A stretch of 64,000 bases of DNA. Source: Larkinella humicola (GTDB taxonomy: Bacteria > Bacteroidota > Bacteroidia > Cytophagales > Spirosomataceae). The stretch covers positions 806,001-870,000 of the forward strand of contig NZ_VTWS01000003.1 of NCBI RefSeq assembly GCF_008727875.1. The letters are read 5' to 3'. Of the stretch, positions 27,481-35,855 are shown piece by piece (position 1 is the first letter of the stretch; each line of letters begins with the position of its first letter). Position numbers and translations under genes: made by a program. The notes beneath the pieces are model-generated. The model did not search any database. It worked only from the letters and a program-made list of their open reading frames with translations, and was not told where the DNA came from.

Positions 27481-27560
27481 AAATAAAAATTGTCAAACTT
27501 CCGTGTTCTTTCCTGCTAAAAATACCGCCGAATTTGCGCGAGAAAAATACAATTTAGATT

Positions 27561-28481
27561 CTATCCACGCTGGCTCGCCCGGAAAAGTTTCTGTTTCTCT
27601 TCACGAGTCAGGCTTTCATAACCGGAACGGGATATTTTATCCAGAATCGCGTCAATTTCGTCCTGATCCGGCATCGCAACCGCCGAAGGAGACGACGGAG
27701 CCGCGTAGGCTCCGGTGCTCAGGCTGGCACTACTGCGCTGACGGTAAGACACTTTAACCGGCGGTTTTTTCCGAAACAGGCTTTGCCAGCCGTCCATCAC
27801 CCAATAAATGGGCTGCCCCAGATCTGTTCCATTCTGAAGCATTTTGATGAACAGAAACCCGACTAAAGCCCCCCCCAAATGGGAAAGATCGCCCCCGGCA
27901 TTCGGACCAATGGACCGGGCCAGCGACAGAACAATGTAAAAGAAGGCAATGTATTTGATCCGAACCGGACCGAAAAACAGCAGATGAAACGTATAGTTGG
28001 GCAGCAGCGTTGACGCTCCGACGGCAACGGAAAAAGCCGCTGCCGACGCGCCCAGCATCCGGGAGTCACCCACTTGTTCCTGGAAATAGGGGAGGAGGTT
28101 GTAGATGGCCATGTAGGCCAGACCGCCCGCCAAACCGCCCAGCATGTAGAGGGCCACCAGTCGGCGATTCCCCAGGTATTCGTCGATCAACCGGCCAAAC
28201 CAGTACAGGAAGAGCATGTTGAACAGAATGTGGAAGACGTCTTCGTGGGTGAAGAAGTACGTAATCATTGTCCACGGCTTGGTGATGAAAGTGCCCAGGG
28301 CAGCCGGTAACCGCATTTGATCGACAATCAGGGTGTAGACTCCTGACATCTCTGCCAGCGTCAGAATGACTTTCAGGATCAACAGCAGCAGAAAGACAAT
28401 CGTATTAATAAGAATCAACTGCACCAACGTGTTGTTGGGCTTGTTGAATTCGCTCCGGAAGTCATCTAACAGTCCACTCAT
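27561..28481 (-). CDS. Rhomboid family intramembrane serine protease (variant GASA site)
   Basis: 306 residues with about 6-7 membrane segments. HxxxN motif (HILFNM) in TM2 and catalytic histidine in DLSHLGGALVGF are present. The serine motif reads LGASAAAFSV, that is GASA where GxSG is usual, so the serine is kept but the following glycine is not. The C-terminal 80 residues are a polar tail (about 225-306). Rhomboids cleave membrane proteins within the bilayer; the substrate is unknown. Starts 3 bp after the stop of a second rhomboid gene, forming a tandem pair. Confidence 0.88.
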   Translation of the reverse strand: MSGLLDDFRSEFNKPNNTLVQLILINTIVFLLLLILKVILTLAEMSGVYTLIVDQMRLPAALGTFITKPWTMITYFFTHEDVFHILFNMLFLYWFGRLIDEYLGNRRLVALYMLGGLAGGLAYMAIYNLLPYFQEQVGDSRMLGASAAAFSVAVGASTLLPNYTFHLLFFGPVRIKYIAFFYIVLSLARSIGPNAGGDLSHLGGALVGFLFIKMLQNGTDLGQPIYWVMDGWQSLFRKKPPVKVSYRQRSSASLSTGAYAAPSSPSAVAMPDQDEIDAILDKISRSGYESLTREEKQKLFRASQRG

Positions 28482-28484
28482 TAC

Positions 28485-29261
28485 TCAATAAAAATTATTT
28501 CGTTGCTTCCCCCAATATTTTACCAATATAAAAGCAAACAGCATACCGCCAATATGAGCAAAATGCGCCACATTGTCGGACTGTGCCCGATAAATGCCCG
28601 AATACAATTCATACGCACCGTAAAACGCCACCAGGTATTTCGCCTTGATGGGGATCGGTGGAAATAAAAGGAAAAGTTCGGTATTTGGGAATAATAATCC
28701 AAATGCCATCAAGATCCCAAAAATTGCTCCCGACGCGCCCACCATCGGCACCGCCAATTGCTGCTCGTAATACGTTTGAATCAGTTGCACGGCCCCTCGT
28801 CGATACGCCGGGTCCGTCGGGTTGTCTTCAAACACGCGTAAAAAATTATCGCCCTGACTCAATAGACCCCGATCCGACAGAAACATCTCCAGCGACTCGG
28901 GGGTTGGGTTACTTTGGAAAGCAGCCACTGCATCTCGTAACTGGCTGGCTTCAAAATAGTTTATGCCCAGAAATAATAATCCGGCTCCAACGCCGGTAAT
29001 AAAATAAAAAATCGTAAATCGCTTGCTCCCCCATACCTGCTCAAGCATCGGGCCAAAGAAAAATAAACCCAGCATATTACTGAAAATGTGACCAAAATCA
29101 GCATGCAGGAACATGTAGGTTACAAACTGGTGGGGTGCAAAGGCCGGTGAAAGAAAAGAATAGAGTCCAAACGTACTGATCAGATCGATTCCCAACGCTT
29201 TAACAATAAACAGACCAACATTAATCAGCAATAGCGTCCTGACGACCGGCGTAAGATTCAT
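28485..29261 (-). CDS. Rhomboid family intramembrane serine protease
   Basis: 258 residues. Canonical site: HIFSN in TM2, VGASGAIFG with the GxSG serine, and HFAHIGGMLFAF with the catalytic histidine. A long soluble insert (about 105-165) lies between TM3 and TM4, larger than in E. coli GlpG. It lies 33 bp downstream of mutL and 3 bp upstream of the second rhomboid gene, so the three are likely one operon. Confidence 0.93.
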   Translation of the reverse strand: MNLTPVVRTLLLINVGLFIVKALGIDLISTFGLYSFLSPAFAPHQFVTYMFLHADFGHIFSNMLGLFFFGPMLEQVWGSKRFTIFYFITGVGAGLLFLGINYFEASQLRDAVAAFQSNPTPESLEMFLSDRGLLSQGDNFLRVFEDNPTDPAYRRGAVQLIQTYYEQQLAVPMVGASGAIFGILMAFGLLFPNTELFLLFPPIPIKAKYLVAFYGAYELYSGIYRAQSDNVAHFAHIGGMLFAFILVKYWGKQRNNFY

Positions 29262-29294
29262 AAAATTGTAACGTTTTCTTGCATAATAACCATA

Positions 29295-31244
29295 TCAGGA
29301 TCGAAATAATCCCGCTAATTTATCTAACGCCAATACAGTTGTGATCGGTTCACCATTGGGCGTATAGGATGGGTTCGATGACGCCATCAACTGATCAACC
29401 AGGGCCCGTTGCTCCGGTTCGGCCAGTTGCTTCTGGTGTCGCGCAGCCGACCGCCGGGCCAGCGAACGGGCAAGGACTTCGGCCCGCTCCAGTTTCAACC
29501 GCCCCGTATCTTCGCGGAGTTGCGCCAGCAGGTTGGCAAACAGTTCTTCTTCATTCTCGCCAACCGAAAGCGCCGGAACGCCCCGGATCATAAACGCATT
29601 CTGCCCGATCTCGTCGAACAGAAACCCCAGACTCGTCAAATCGTCGCGCAGCTCGAGGGCCAGGTTGTAATCGACCGGCATCACCGTTACTGTTTTTGGA
29701 AACAGCAATTGCTGCGACACGCCGTTGCGCTTGGTTAGCGCGGTCTGGTATTGATCATACAACACCCGTTCGTAGGCCCGGCGCTGGTCGATCACCAGCA
29801 TACCAGCCTGAACGGACGTCACCAGATAGCGGTTGTGCACTTGAAGAATGGGACCAGCCCCTTCCAGAGCAACCGCCGACGTGATCAGTTTGTTCACCCG
29901 GCTTCCCAGCGTTACCGACTCGATTTCGGCCTGTGAATCGGCGGAAACGGTGTTGTCAAACAGATTCTGCGCTTCCGTTGCCGGGGTTTCGTTGGTTTCC
30001 AGCCCTTCAAACAGTGCCTGCCAGTTAGCCGCCGACTTCCGCGGAAAGTCAAAACCGGTTGCCGCTTTGTGTTCCGCCGGTTCGGTCGACCAAGCGGGTG
30101 ACATCGGGCGCAGAGACGACCGGTTTGGGGCATCAGCCTGACCATTGCCGTTTCCCACCTGTACTTCAGACGAACGACGGGGGGCCGGGGTCACAGGCAG
30201 GAAGTTCACATTGGAGTCAAAATCAAGCGAAGGGGTCAAATTATAGACGCCGACGGCTTTCCGAACGGCCGCCATGACAATGGCATACACCGAACGTTCA
30301 TCGTCGAACTTGATTTCCGTTTTGGTGGGATGGATGTTGATGTCGATGTGTGACGGGTCAATTTCGATAAACAGGACGTAAAAAGGGTGAAAACCGTCCT
30401 GAATCGTTCCTTCGTAGGCCCCCACCACGGCGTGGTGCAGGTAGTTGTGCTTGACGAAGCGCGAATTGACAAAGAAAAACTGTTCTCCGCGCGTTTTGCG
30501 GGCAAATTCGGGCTTGCCGATATACCCCCGGACATTTACATATGGCGTTTCTTCTTCGCAGAAAGCCAGTTGTTCGCGGTATTGCTTGCCAAATAAATCG
30601 ACAATCCGGCGGCTCAGCTTTCCGGCCTGCAGGTTGTAGACTTCCGAATCGTTGTGATACAGAGAAAAGGCTACCTCCGGATGGGCCAGCGCGACACGCT
30701 GAAACTCATCGAGTATATGGCGCATTTCTACCGAATTGGTCTTCAGAAAATTGCGCCGGGCCGGAACATTGAAGAATAAATTTTTTACCAGAATATTCGT
30801 CCCCGGCAAACACGAAACCGTTTCCTGGGTTTTCAGTTCGGAGCCTTCCATCCGGATGAGCGTTCCCAGCTCGTCGTTGGTGCGGGATGCATCGGACCGG
30901 CGGGTGCGCAGTTCGACCTGAGCAATAGCAGCAATGGATGCTAAGGCTTCGCCCCGAAACCCCATCGTTCGGATGCGAAACAGGTCGTCGGACGAACGAA
31001 TTTTTGAGGTAGCGTGCCGTTCAAAACTCATCCGGGCATCCGTTTCAGACATGCCAATGCCATCATCTATAATCTGAATCAGTGTTTTCCCGGCGTCCCG
31101 AATAATAATTTGTACGGTTTTTGCTTGGGCATCTACTGAGTTTTCCAGTAATTCTTTGACCACTGATGCCGGGCGTTGCACCACTTCTCCTGCCGCAATC
31201 TGATTGGCAATCGAATCCGGTAACAGTTGAATAATATTCAACAT
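29295..31244 (-). CDS. mutL: DNA mismatch repair protein MutL
   Basis: 649 residues. N-terminal GHKL ATPase intact: AAGEVVQRPASVVKELLEN, DDGIGM, RHATSKI, TMGFRGEALASI. The C-terminal dimerisation domain (about 455-649) has DQRRAYERVLYD at 486-497 where endonuclease-type MutL carries DQHAxxExxxxE, and YTPNGEP near the end in place of CPHGRP. So the metal site that makes nicks looks degenerate, although Q487 and E492 remain. Role: couples MutS mismatch recognition to strand removal. It heads the mutL-rhomboid-rhomboid run. Confidence 0.96.
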   Translation of the reverse strand: MLNIIQLLPDSIANQIAAGEVVQRPASVVKELLENSVDAQAKTVQIIIRDAGKTLIQIIDDGIGMSETDARMSFERHATSKIRSSDDLFRIRTMGFRGEALASIAAIAQVELRTRRSDASRTNDELGTLIRMEGSELKTQETVSCLPGTNILVKNLFFNVPARRNFLKTNSVEMRHILDEFQRVALAHPEVAFSLYHNDSEVYNLQAGKLSRRIVDLFGKQYREQLAFCEEETPYVNVRGYIGKPEFARKTRGEQFFFVNSRFVKHNYLHHAVVGAYEGTIQDGFHPFYVLFIEIDPSHIDINIHPTKTEIKFDDERSVYAIVMAAVRKAVGVYNLTPSLDFDSNVNFLPVTPAPRRSSEVQVGNGNGQADAPNRSSLRPMSPAWSTEPAEHKAATGFDFPRKSAANWQALFEGLETNETPATEAQNLFDNTVSADSQAEIESVTLGSRVNKLITSAVALEGAGPILQVHNRYLVTSVQAGMLVIDQRRAYERVLYDQYQTALTKRNGVSQQLLFPKTVTVMPVDYNLALELRDDLTSLGFLFDEIGQNAFMIRGVPALSVGENEEELFANLLAQLREDTGRLKLERAEVLARSLARRSAARHQKQLAEPEQRALVDQLMASSNPSYTPNGEPITTVLALDKLAGLFRS

Positions 31245-31362
31245 TTTGTATTTATCTACTATTTCAAACCTTTAATGGAAGAACAAATTACTATTTTTCC
31301 ATGACATACGGAAAAGCAATCAGACCAGCTTTTGTAATTTAGTAAATCTTTTTTTTTGAATG

Positions 31363-31394
31363 TTTGTTATAGAAATAATTCAAGAGTAACTTTG
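31363..31394 (+). promoter_or_regulatory. Promoter of the small membrane protein gene
   Basis: TTTG at 31363-31366 and TAACTTTG at 31387-31394 (exact TAnnTTTG) with 20 bp between, the spacing expected for the Bacteroidota primary sigma factor. Predicted transcript start near 31400, about 105 nt before the ORF at 31505. The surrounding mutL-small gene gap is AT-rich. Confidence 0.65.
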
Positions 31395-31504
31395 AATATA
31401 AGCAGAAATTAAACGTTTCTTTCTTTGAATCCAGTACACTACCAATAGGGGTTTTAATACCTTGAGTTCCGTTAAAAGTGGCACCCTTTTACCCAAATAC
31501 CGAG

Positions 31505-31663
31505 ATGAAGAAGGTCAAATTGAACATGATTTTGCACTGGGTCGTATTCTTCCCTATCATTCTGCCTTTATGCATGATTTTTGGCGCTTTTCAGGGAGCG
31601 ATTCAGATGGCAGACAAAGTGCTCAACCAGTTTTGGTCTGATGTAGCACCCACCGTAAAGTAA
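31505..31663 (+). CDS. Small single-pass membrane protein, function unknown
   Basis: 52 residues from ATG 31505 (MKKVKLNMILHWVVFFPIIL). Basic N-terminus, one hydrophobic segment (about 8-30, WVVFFPIILPLCMIFGAFQG), then a short polar tail ending DVAPTVK. I do not recognise a family. Support for it being real: a well-formed promoter 110 bp upstream, a hairpin after the stop, and no overlap with another gene. A start at 31478 would add nine residues. Confidence 0.6.
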   Translation: MKKVKLNMILHWVVFFPIILPLCMIFGAFQGAIQMADKVLNQFWSDVAPTVK

Positions 31664-31684
31664 GCGGTTTGTATTCCTCATTTT

Positions 31685-31705
31685 CCGGTTCGAAGACCGG
31701 TTTCT
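31685..31705 (+). terminator. Weak terminator-like hairpin after the small membrane protein
   Basis: Stem CCGGT (31685-31689) / ACCGG (31696-31700), loop TCGAAG, followed by TTTCT. Short stem and poor T-tract. Confidence 0.4.
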
Positions 31706-31779
31706 CTTCGCCCGAATCTCTACGCCATTTTAACGAATTGTAGGATGATTCTACGTTGGCCTTTCGCTGACGGGAGTGA

Positions 31780-32505
31780 TCAATAAATAAAATCTAGGTT
31801 TTTATCCTTGTAATCTTCCGGATCAAGCGTTAAAAACTCTTCCCAAAATGGACTGTTTGGAACCCCGGCTTTGCAAATCAGGGGTTCTTTTTTTATGGGA
31901 TGAATAAAATAAAGCCGTCTGGCATGTAAATTGATGCTGCTGTCCTGATTCGGCCGCGGGAAACCGTACTTGATATCCCCCCGGATGGGGCAGCCCATAC
32001 TTGCCAATTGCACCCGAATCTGGTGCGGCCGACCCGTAATCGGATTCACTTCCAACAAATAATGATCGTTGATTTTTCCGAGTAAACGGTACGTCAATTC
32101 GGCCTTTTGCGAACCCGGTACTTCGTCGTCATAGGCTTTGACGGTATTCGTCGCTTCATCTTTGAGCAGAAAATGGGTCAGTCGCCCTTTCTCCTCCCGG
32201 GGTTTTCGCCCCACCACCGCCCAATAAGTTTTCTGAACCTGCCGTTTTCGGAAGATTTCGTTCATCCGTTCCAGCGCTTTCGACGTCCGGGCAAACACCA
32301 CCAGCCCACTCACGGGCCGGTCGAGCCGATGAACGGTCCCCAAAAACACATCGCCGGGTTTGTCATATTTCTTCTTGATGTAATTTTTCATCATATCAAG
32401 CAGCGGCACATCGCGGGTCTTATCCGCCTGCACTAATACCCCCGGCTCTTTGTTAACAATAATGAGATGGTTATCCTCGTAGACAACGACGTATTTCTGT
32501 TTCAT
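31780..32505 (-). CDS. RluA family pseudouridine synthase
   Basis: 241 residues. The catalytic motif is GTVHRLDRPVSGLVVFARTS with the active aspartate in HRLDRP; NPITGRPHQIRVQLA and the C-terminal LHARRLYFIHP are also typical. No S4 domain precedes it. The family isomerises uridine to pseudouridine in rRNA or tRNA; the site cannot be told from sequence. It follows panB after 81 bp that hold a 19-bp perfect palindrome. Confidence 0.92.
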   Translation of the reverse strand: MKQKYVVVYEDNHLIIVNKEPGVLVQADKTRDVPLLDMMKNYIKKKYDKPGDVFLGTVHRLDRPVSGLVVFARTSKALERMNEIFRKRQVQKTYWAVVGRKPREEKGRLTHFLLKDEATNTVKAYDDEVPGSQKAELTYRLLGKINDHYLLEVNPITGRPHQIRVQLASMGCPIRGDIKYGFPRPNQDSSINLHARRLYFIHPIKKEPLICKAGVPNSPFWEEFLTLDPEDYKDKNLDFIY

Positions 32506-32513
32506 TCGTTTGG

Positions 32514-32532
32514 GACGGTTTTTAAAACCGTC
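32514..32532. repeat. Perfect 19-bp palindrome upstream of the RluA-family gene
   Basis: GACGGTTTT (32514-32522) / AAAACCGTC (32524-32532) around one central base. It ends 9 bp before the ATG of the pseudouridine synthase gene, so it would fold directly over its ribosome-binding region. On the plus strand it is followed by TTTT. Confidence 0.6.
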
Positions 32533-32586
32533 TTTTGTGCCTCCCTGATACGCCGGACGCCATGCGTCATCCGACCGTTTGTTCGG

Positions 32587-33405
32587 CTAGTATGCTTCTT
32601 CTTTACTCGGAAATTCACGATCTTTTACATCGTCGACATAATGCCCGATGGCCTGTGTAATCACGCCGTGCAGGTCGGCATACCGGCGCAGGAAACGCGG
32701 TTTGAATTCTTTGTTGATGCCCAGCAGGTCGTGCAACACCAGAATCTGGCCATCGGCATCCGGTCCGGCCCCAATACCAATCGTCGGAATAGTCAGGCTT
32801 TCAGAGACCTGTTTGGTCAATGCGGCCGGAATTTTCTCCAGAACGACGGCAAAGCAGCCAATGTTTTCCAGCATTTTGGCGTCTTCCAACAGTTTTTGGG
32901 CTTCGGTTTCTTCCTTCGCCCGAACGGCATACGTCCCGAATTTATAGATCGACTGCGGGGTCAGACCCAGGTGGCCCATCACGGGAACGCCCGCGCTCAG
33001 AACCCGGATAATCGACTCCCGAACCTCCAGACCGCCTTCCATTTTCACCGAATGCGCACCCGATTCTTTCATGATCCGGATGGCCGACCGCAGGGCTTCC
33101 GATGAATTCCCCTGGTAGGAACCAAACGGCAAATCGACCACGACCAGCGCCCGCTTCACGGCCCGAACAACCGACGTCGCGTGGTAGATCATCTGGTCCA
33201 GCGTGATCGGCAGGGTCGTTTCGTGGCCAGCCATCACGTTGGAGGCCGAATCACCCACCAGGATGATTTCGACACCGGCGGCATCAACCAACCGCGCCAG
33301 TGAATAATCATAGGCAGTTAATGCCGAAATTTTCTCTCCCTTGCTTTTCAGCTCCTGAATAACATGGGTAGTGATCCGTTTGATGTCGGGGTTATGAACA
33401 GACAT
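32587..33405 (-). CDS. panB: 3-methyl-2-oxobutanoate hydroxymethyltransferase
   Basis: 272 residues, normal length. Motifs: [40 protein letters not shown] (metal-binding aspartate in GDS), [27 protein letters not shown], and [21 protein letters not shown]. It makes ketopantoate from 2-oxoisovalerate for coenzyme A synthesis. The rest of the pantothenate pathway is not in the window. Confidence 0.97.
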   Translation of the reverse strand: MSVHNPDIKRITTHVIQELKSKGEKISALTAYDYSLARLVDAAGVEIILVGDSASNVMAGHETTLPITLDQMIYHATSVVRAVKRALVVVDLPFGSYQGNSSEALRSAIRIMKESGAHSVKMEGGLEVRESIIRVLSAGVPVMGHLGLTPQSIYKFGTYAVRAKEETEAQKLLEDAKMLENIGCFAVVLEKIPAALTKQVSESLTIPTIGIGAGPDADGQILVLHDLLGINKEFKPRFLRRYADLHGVITQAIGHYVDDVKDREFPSKEEAY

Positions 33406-33539
33406 TCCTTAGGTAAACCGTTTATAATAGTCAGTGAGCAGGTTTTAGCAGGCAATCTACGGGTATTCGTAGGTAATAAAACCACGATGACGGCAAAATG
33501 ATTCTGTTGAAGGTGAACGGTTTGCGGTTTGGATCAAAA

Positions 33540-34985
33540 TCAACGGTCGATCAGCCAGGATTCGGGGTTCATCCGGCTGGTACTTTTCCAGACCTGGAAC
33601 TGCACTTCCGCCACGCCATCCTTGTCGGTGGCCACCACGCCAATCACTTCGCGGGCTTTGACGCGCTGTCCCACCTGCACCGATACGCTTTTCAGTTTGG
33701 CATAAACCGTGTAATAATCCCCATGCTGAACCGCCACGATGTTGTGCATCCCGGTTACATAGGTTGTATACTGAACTATTCCGTCGTAAACCGCTTTCAC
33801 CACCTCACCGGGCGTGGTCTGAATGTCGATGCCGGGATTATCCTGCATGACGCCTTTCAAAACCGGGTGCGGTTTTACGCCGTAATGATCCGAAATAAAC
33901 CCGCGCGTAACGGGCCAGGGCAGCCGGTTTTTCGAGGATGCAAAGGAGGACGCTAAAGCCGCTTCTTCGTCATTCAGCAAGGTATTCCGACGCTCATCGG
34001 GCTTCCGGGCAGTTCGTTCGGATGCTTCCGGGGCCGATTCCGTGACTTTGGGCTCGGCGGCTTTCGGTTCAGCAGTTTCCGGTTTGTTTGTTTCCGATTC
34101 CGTCGCGGCTGCGGCTCGTTCGGCTTTGGCTGCGGCAGCAGCAGCGGCTTTTTCGCGGGCAATGCGCTCGCGTTCGGCTTTTAATCGGGCCAGACGGGCC
34201 ACGCGTTCCCGCTCTTCCCGTTCGCGAATTTCCCGGCGAATCATTTCCGTGATGGCCGATTCCAGCCGGTTGACGGCCTTGCGGCTTTCGGCCAGCTCAG
34301 TACGCAAATCCTGCTCCTTCTCGCTCAGTTCCTCAGCAACCCGGTTTTTCTCATCCTTCAGCCCTTCCAGGCGTTTCGATTCGTTGACCTGCACAGCCAG
34401 TGTTCCCTGTTGTTGTTTCTTTTTACGCTCAACGTCCTGCTGCTTCGTGAGCATTTCCTGCCGTACTTTCTCCATCTGCCGTACCTGTCCCTGCCGGGCT
34501 TCAGAATATTGCTGGAGGTATTTATACCGCGCCACCAACTGGTTGAAATTTTCGGCCGAAAACAGAAAGCCCAGCGGGTTCACCTGCTGCCGGCGTTTAT
34601 CGGCGGCATAAATCATTTCGCCGTATTCCTTTTTGAGTTTTTCCAGATTATTCTGCAACTGGTTGGAAGTCCGGCGCAGGTCCTGAATTTCGGACGTCAT
34701 CAGTTTAACGTCTTCCGTCAGCAGGTTGATCTGTTTGGATTGGGCCGCAATTTCCTGATTCAGCGCTTTTAGTTGGCCGAGGGTGGCCTGTTTCTGCGAA
34801 GAAGTCTTTTTCAGAATCGTCCGGATCTGCGATACCTTCTCGATGTTCTGTTTTTTCTCTTTTTCTAACTGCTGACGACTCCGCTGTTGGGCCATTACGC
34901 TCCCGCCAGCCAGCCAGCATAGGGTAAGCACGAGGATCAATTCCCTCCAATCGGTAGCCCGAACCACTCTGTACTTCATAAGCAT
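33540..34985 (-). CDS. EnvC-like murein hydrolase activator with degenerate LytM domain
   Basis: 481 residues. Signal peptide (LILVLTLCWLAGGSVMA), long coiled coil about 35-280 (rich in K/E/Q, including EKKQNIEKVSQIRTILKK), an alanine/glutamate-rich stretch, then a C-terminal LytM (M23) domain 369-481. The zinc/catalytic residues are altered: the first His is N383 (NPGID), the YAHL His is K430, and the HxH pair reads E460-V-Q462; only D387 is kept. That pattern fits EnvC/NlpD-type proteins that activate amidases and do not cut peptidoglycan themselves. A second possible start (34979) is two codons inside. Follows DUF4292 by 18 bp. Confidence 0.88.
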   Translation of the reverse strand: MLMKYRVVRATDWRELILVLTLCWLAGGSVMAQQRSRQQLEKEKKQNIEKVSQIRTILKKTSSQKQATLGQLKALNQEIAAQSKQINLLTEDVKLMTSEIQDLRRTSNQLQNNLEKLKKEYGEMIYAADKRRQQVNPLGFLFSAENFNQLVARYKYLQQYSEARQGQVRQMEKVRQEMLTKQQDVERKKKQQQGTLAVQVNESKRLEGLKDEKNRVAEELSEKEQDLRTELAESRKAVNRLESAITEMIRREIREREERERVARLARLKAERERIAREKAAAAAAAKAERAAAATESETNKPETAEPKAAEPKVTESAPEASERTARKPDERRNTLLNDEEAALASSFASSKNRLPWPVTRGFISDHYGVKPHPVLKGVMQDNPGIDIQTTPGEVVKAVYDGIVQYTTYVTGMHNIVAVQHGDYYTVYAKLKSVSVQVGQRVKAREVIGVVATDKDGVAEVQFQVWKSTSRMNPESWLIDR

Positions 34986-35003
34986 CTTGCAATACCGGGG
35001 CTG

Positions 35004-35855
35004 TTACGGTCTCCGCTGGTATTTTGGCGGAATGCTGAACGGAAAGCCCGGATTTTTATCGGTAAGCTCTACTTTATTGTGTCGTATTCGTAAGACGGTC
35101 TGGTACGGTTGACCATCATTTTTGGATTTATAATCGACGGTTACCAGACTGGTGTACGGAAACAGAAAATTATTCAATACCGTGAAGTCTTCATAATCCA
35201 GCGTCAGCGAATTTCGGGTGGGTTGTTCCACCACCAGCAGCTTTTTCAGTTTCCGGTTTTCTTCGCCAATGTAGTTGTCGACCATCACCTTGCCTTCGCG
35301 CTGCCGCAACAGGAGGTAATCCTTCTCGTTTTTAACCCGCTGAGCCGGTTCCTGGGGCAGCGGCAGATTCCCGATCAGCAGCGACTGGATCAACCCGAAA
35401 GTCAGGTTAAAATTAAACCGTTGACTCAATGACGCGTAATCATATACGGAATATTCGCGGTGAATGCGATCCATAATCACCACGGAATCTTTTGTAATCA
35501 GCGCCCGTGCCACTTCAACCCCGACGCCCGACACCGACAACCAGATCAGGCTGTCTTTATCGATGCGAAGGTTTACGTTCGCGTTGTTGATGTCCTGGTC
35601 TTTGCTTTTGAACGAAACCTTCGATTTAGCCGTCAGATAGGCAAAATCAACCTGGTCGACGGTCGCCTTGGGGTCAACAGAAGACACTACCGGGGCGGTG
35701 GCAATCGTATCGGTCCGGATTGGGGTTTGGGCTTGCACGGAAACCGTATCGGCTGTGGGCGAAGGAGGGGCGTTGCGGAACAGTCTCCGCCGACGGCATC
35801 CTTCCGATGTACACAGCATGATGACGCACAAAAGTCCAATAAGGTATTTACTCAT
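35004..35855 (-). CDS. DUF4292 lipoprotein
   Basis: 283 residues from ATG 35855. Signal peptide with lipobox cysteine near residue 20 (CTSEGC) followed by a basic RRRR run. The body resembles DUF4292: LTAKSKVSFKSKDQDINNAN, RIDKDSLIWLSVSGVGVEVA, DRIHREYSVYD. The pattern recalls LolA/LolB-like lipoprotein folds, and a role in lipoprotein or envelope traffic is inference. The start overlaps the stop of the TPR gene by 8 bp (ATGAGTAA), so translation is likely coupled. A start at 35873 would add six residues. Confidence 0.88.
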   Translation of the reverse strand: MSKYLIGLLCVIMLCTSEGCRRRRLFRNAPPSPTADTVSVQAQTPIRTDTIATAPVVSSVDPKATVDQVDFAYLTAKSKVSFKSKDQDINNANVNLRIDKDSLIWLSVSGVGVEVARALITKDSVVIMDRIHREYSVYDYASLSQRFNFNLTFGLIQSLLIGNLPLPQEPAQRVKNEKDYLLLRQREGKVMVDNYIGEENRKLKKLLVVEQPTRNSLTLDYEDFTVLNNFLFPYTSLVTVDYKSKNDGQPYQTVLRIRHNKVELTDKNPGFPFSIPPKYQRRP

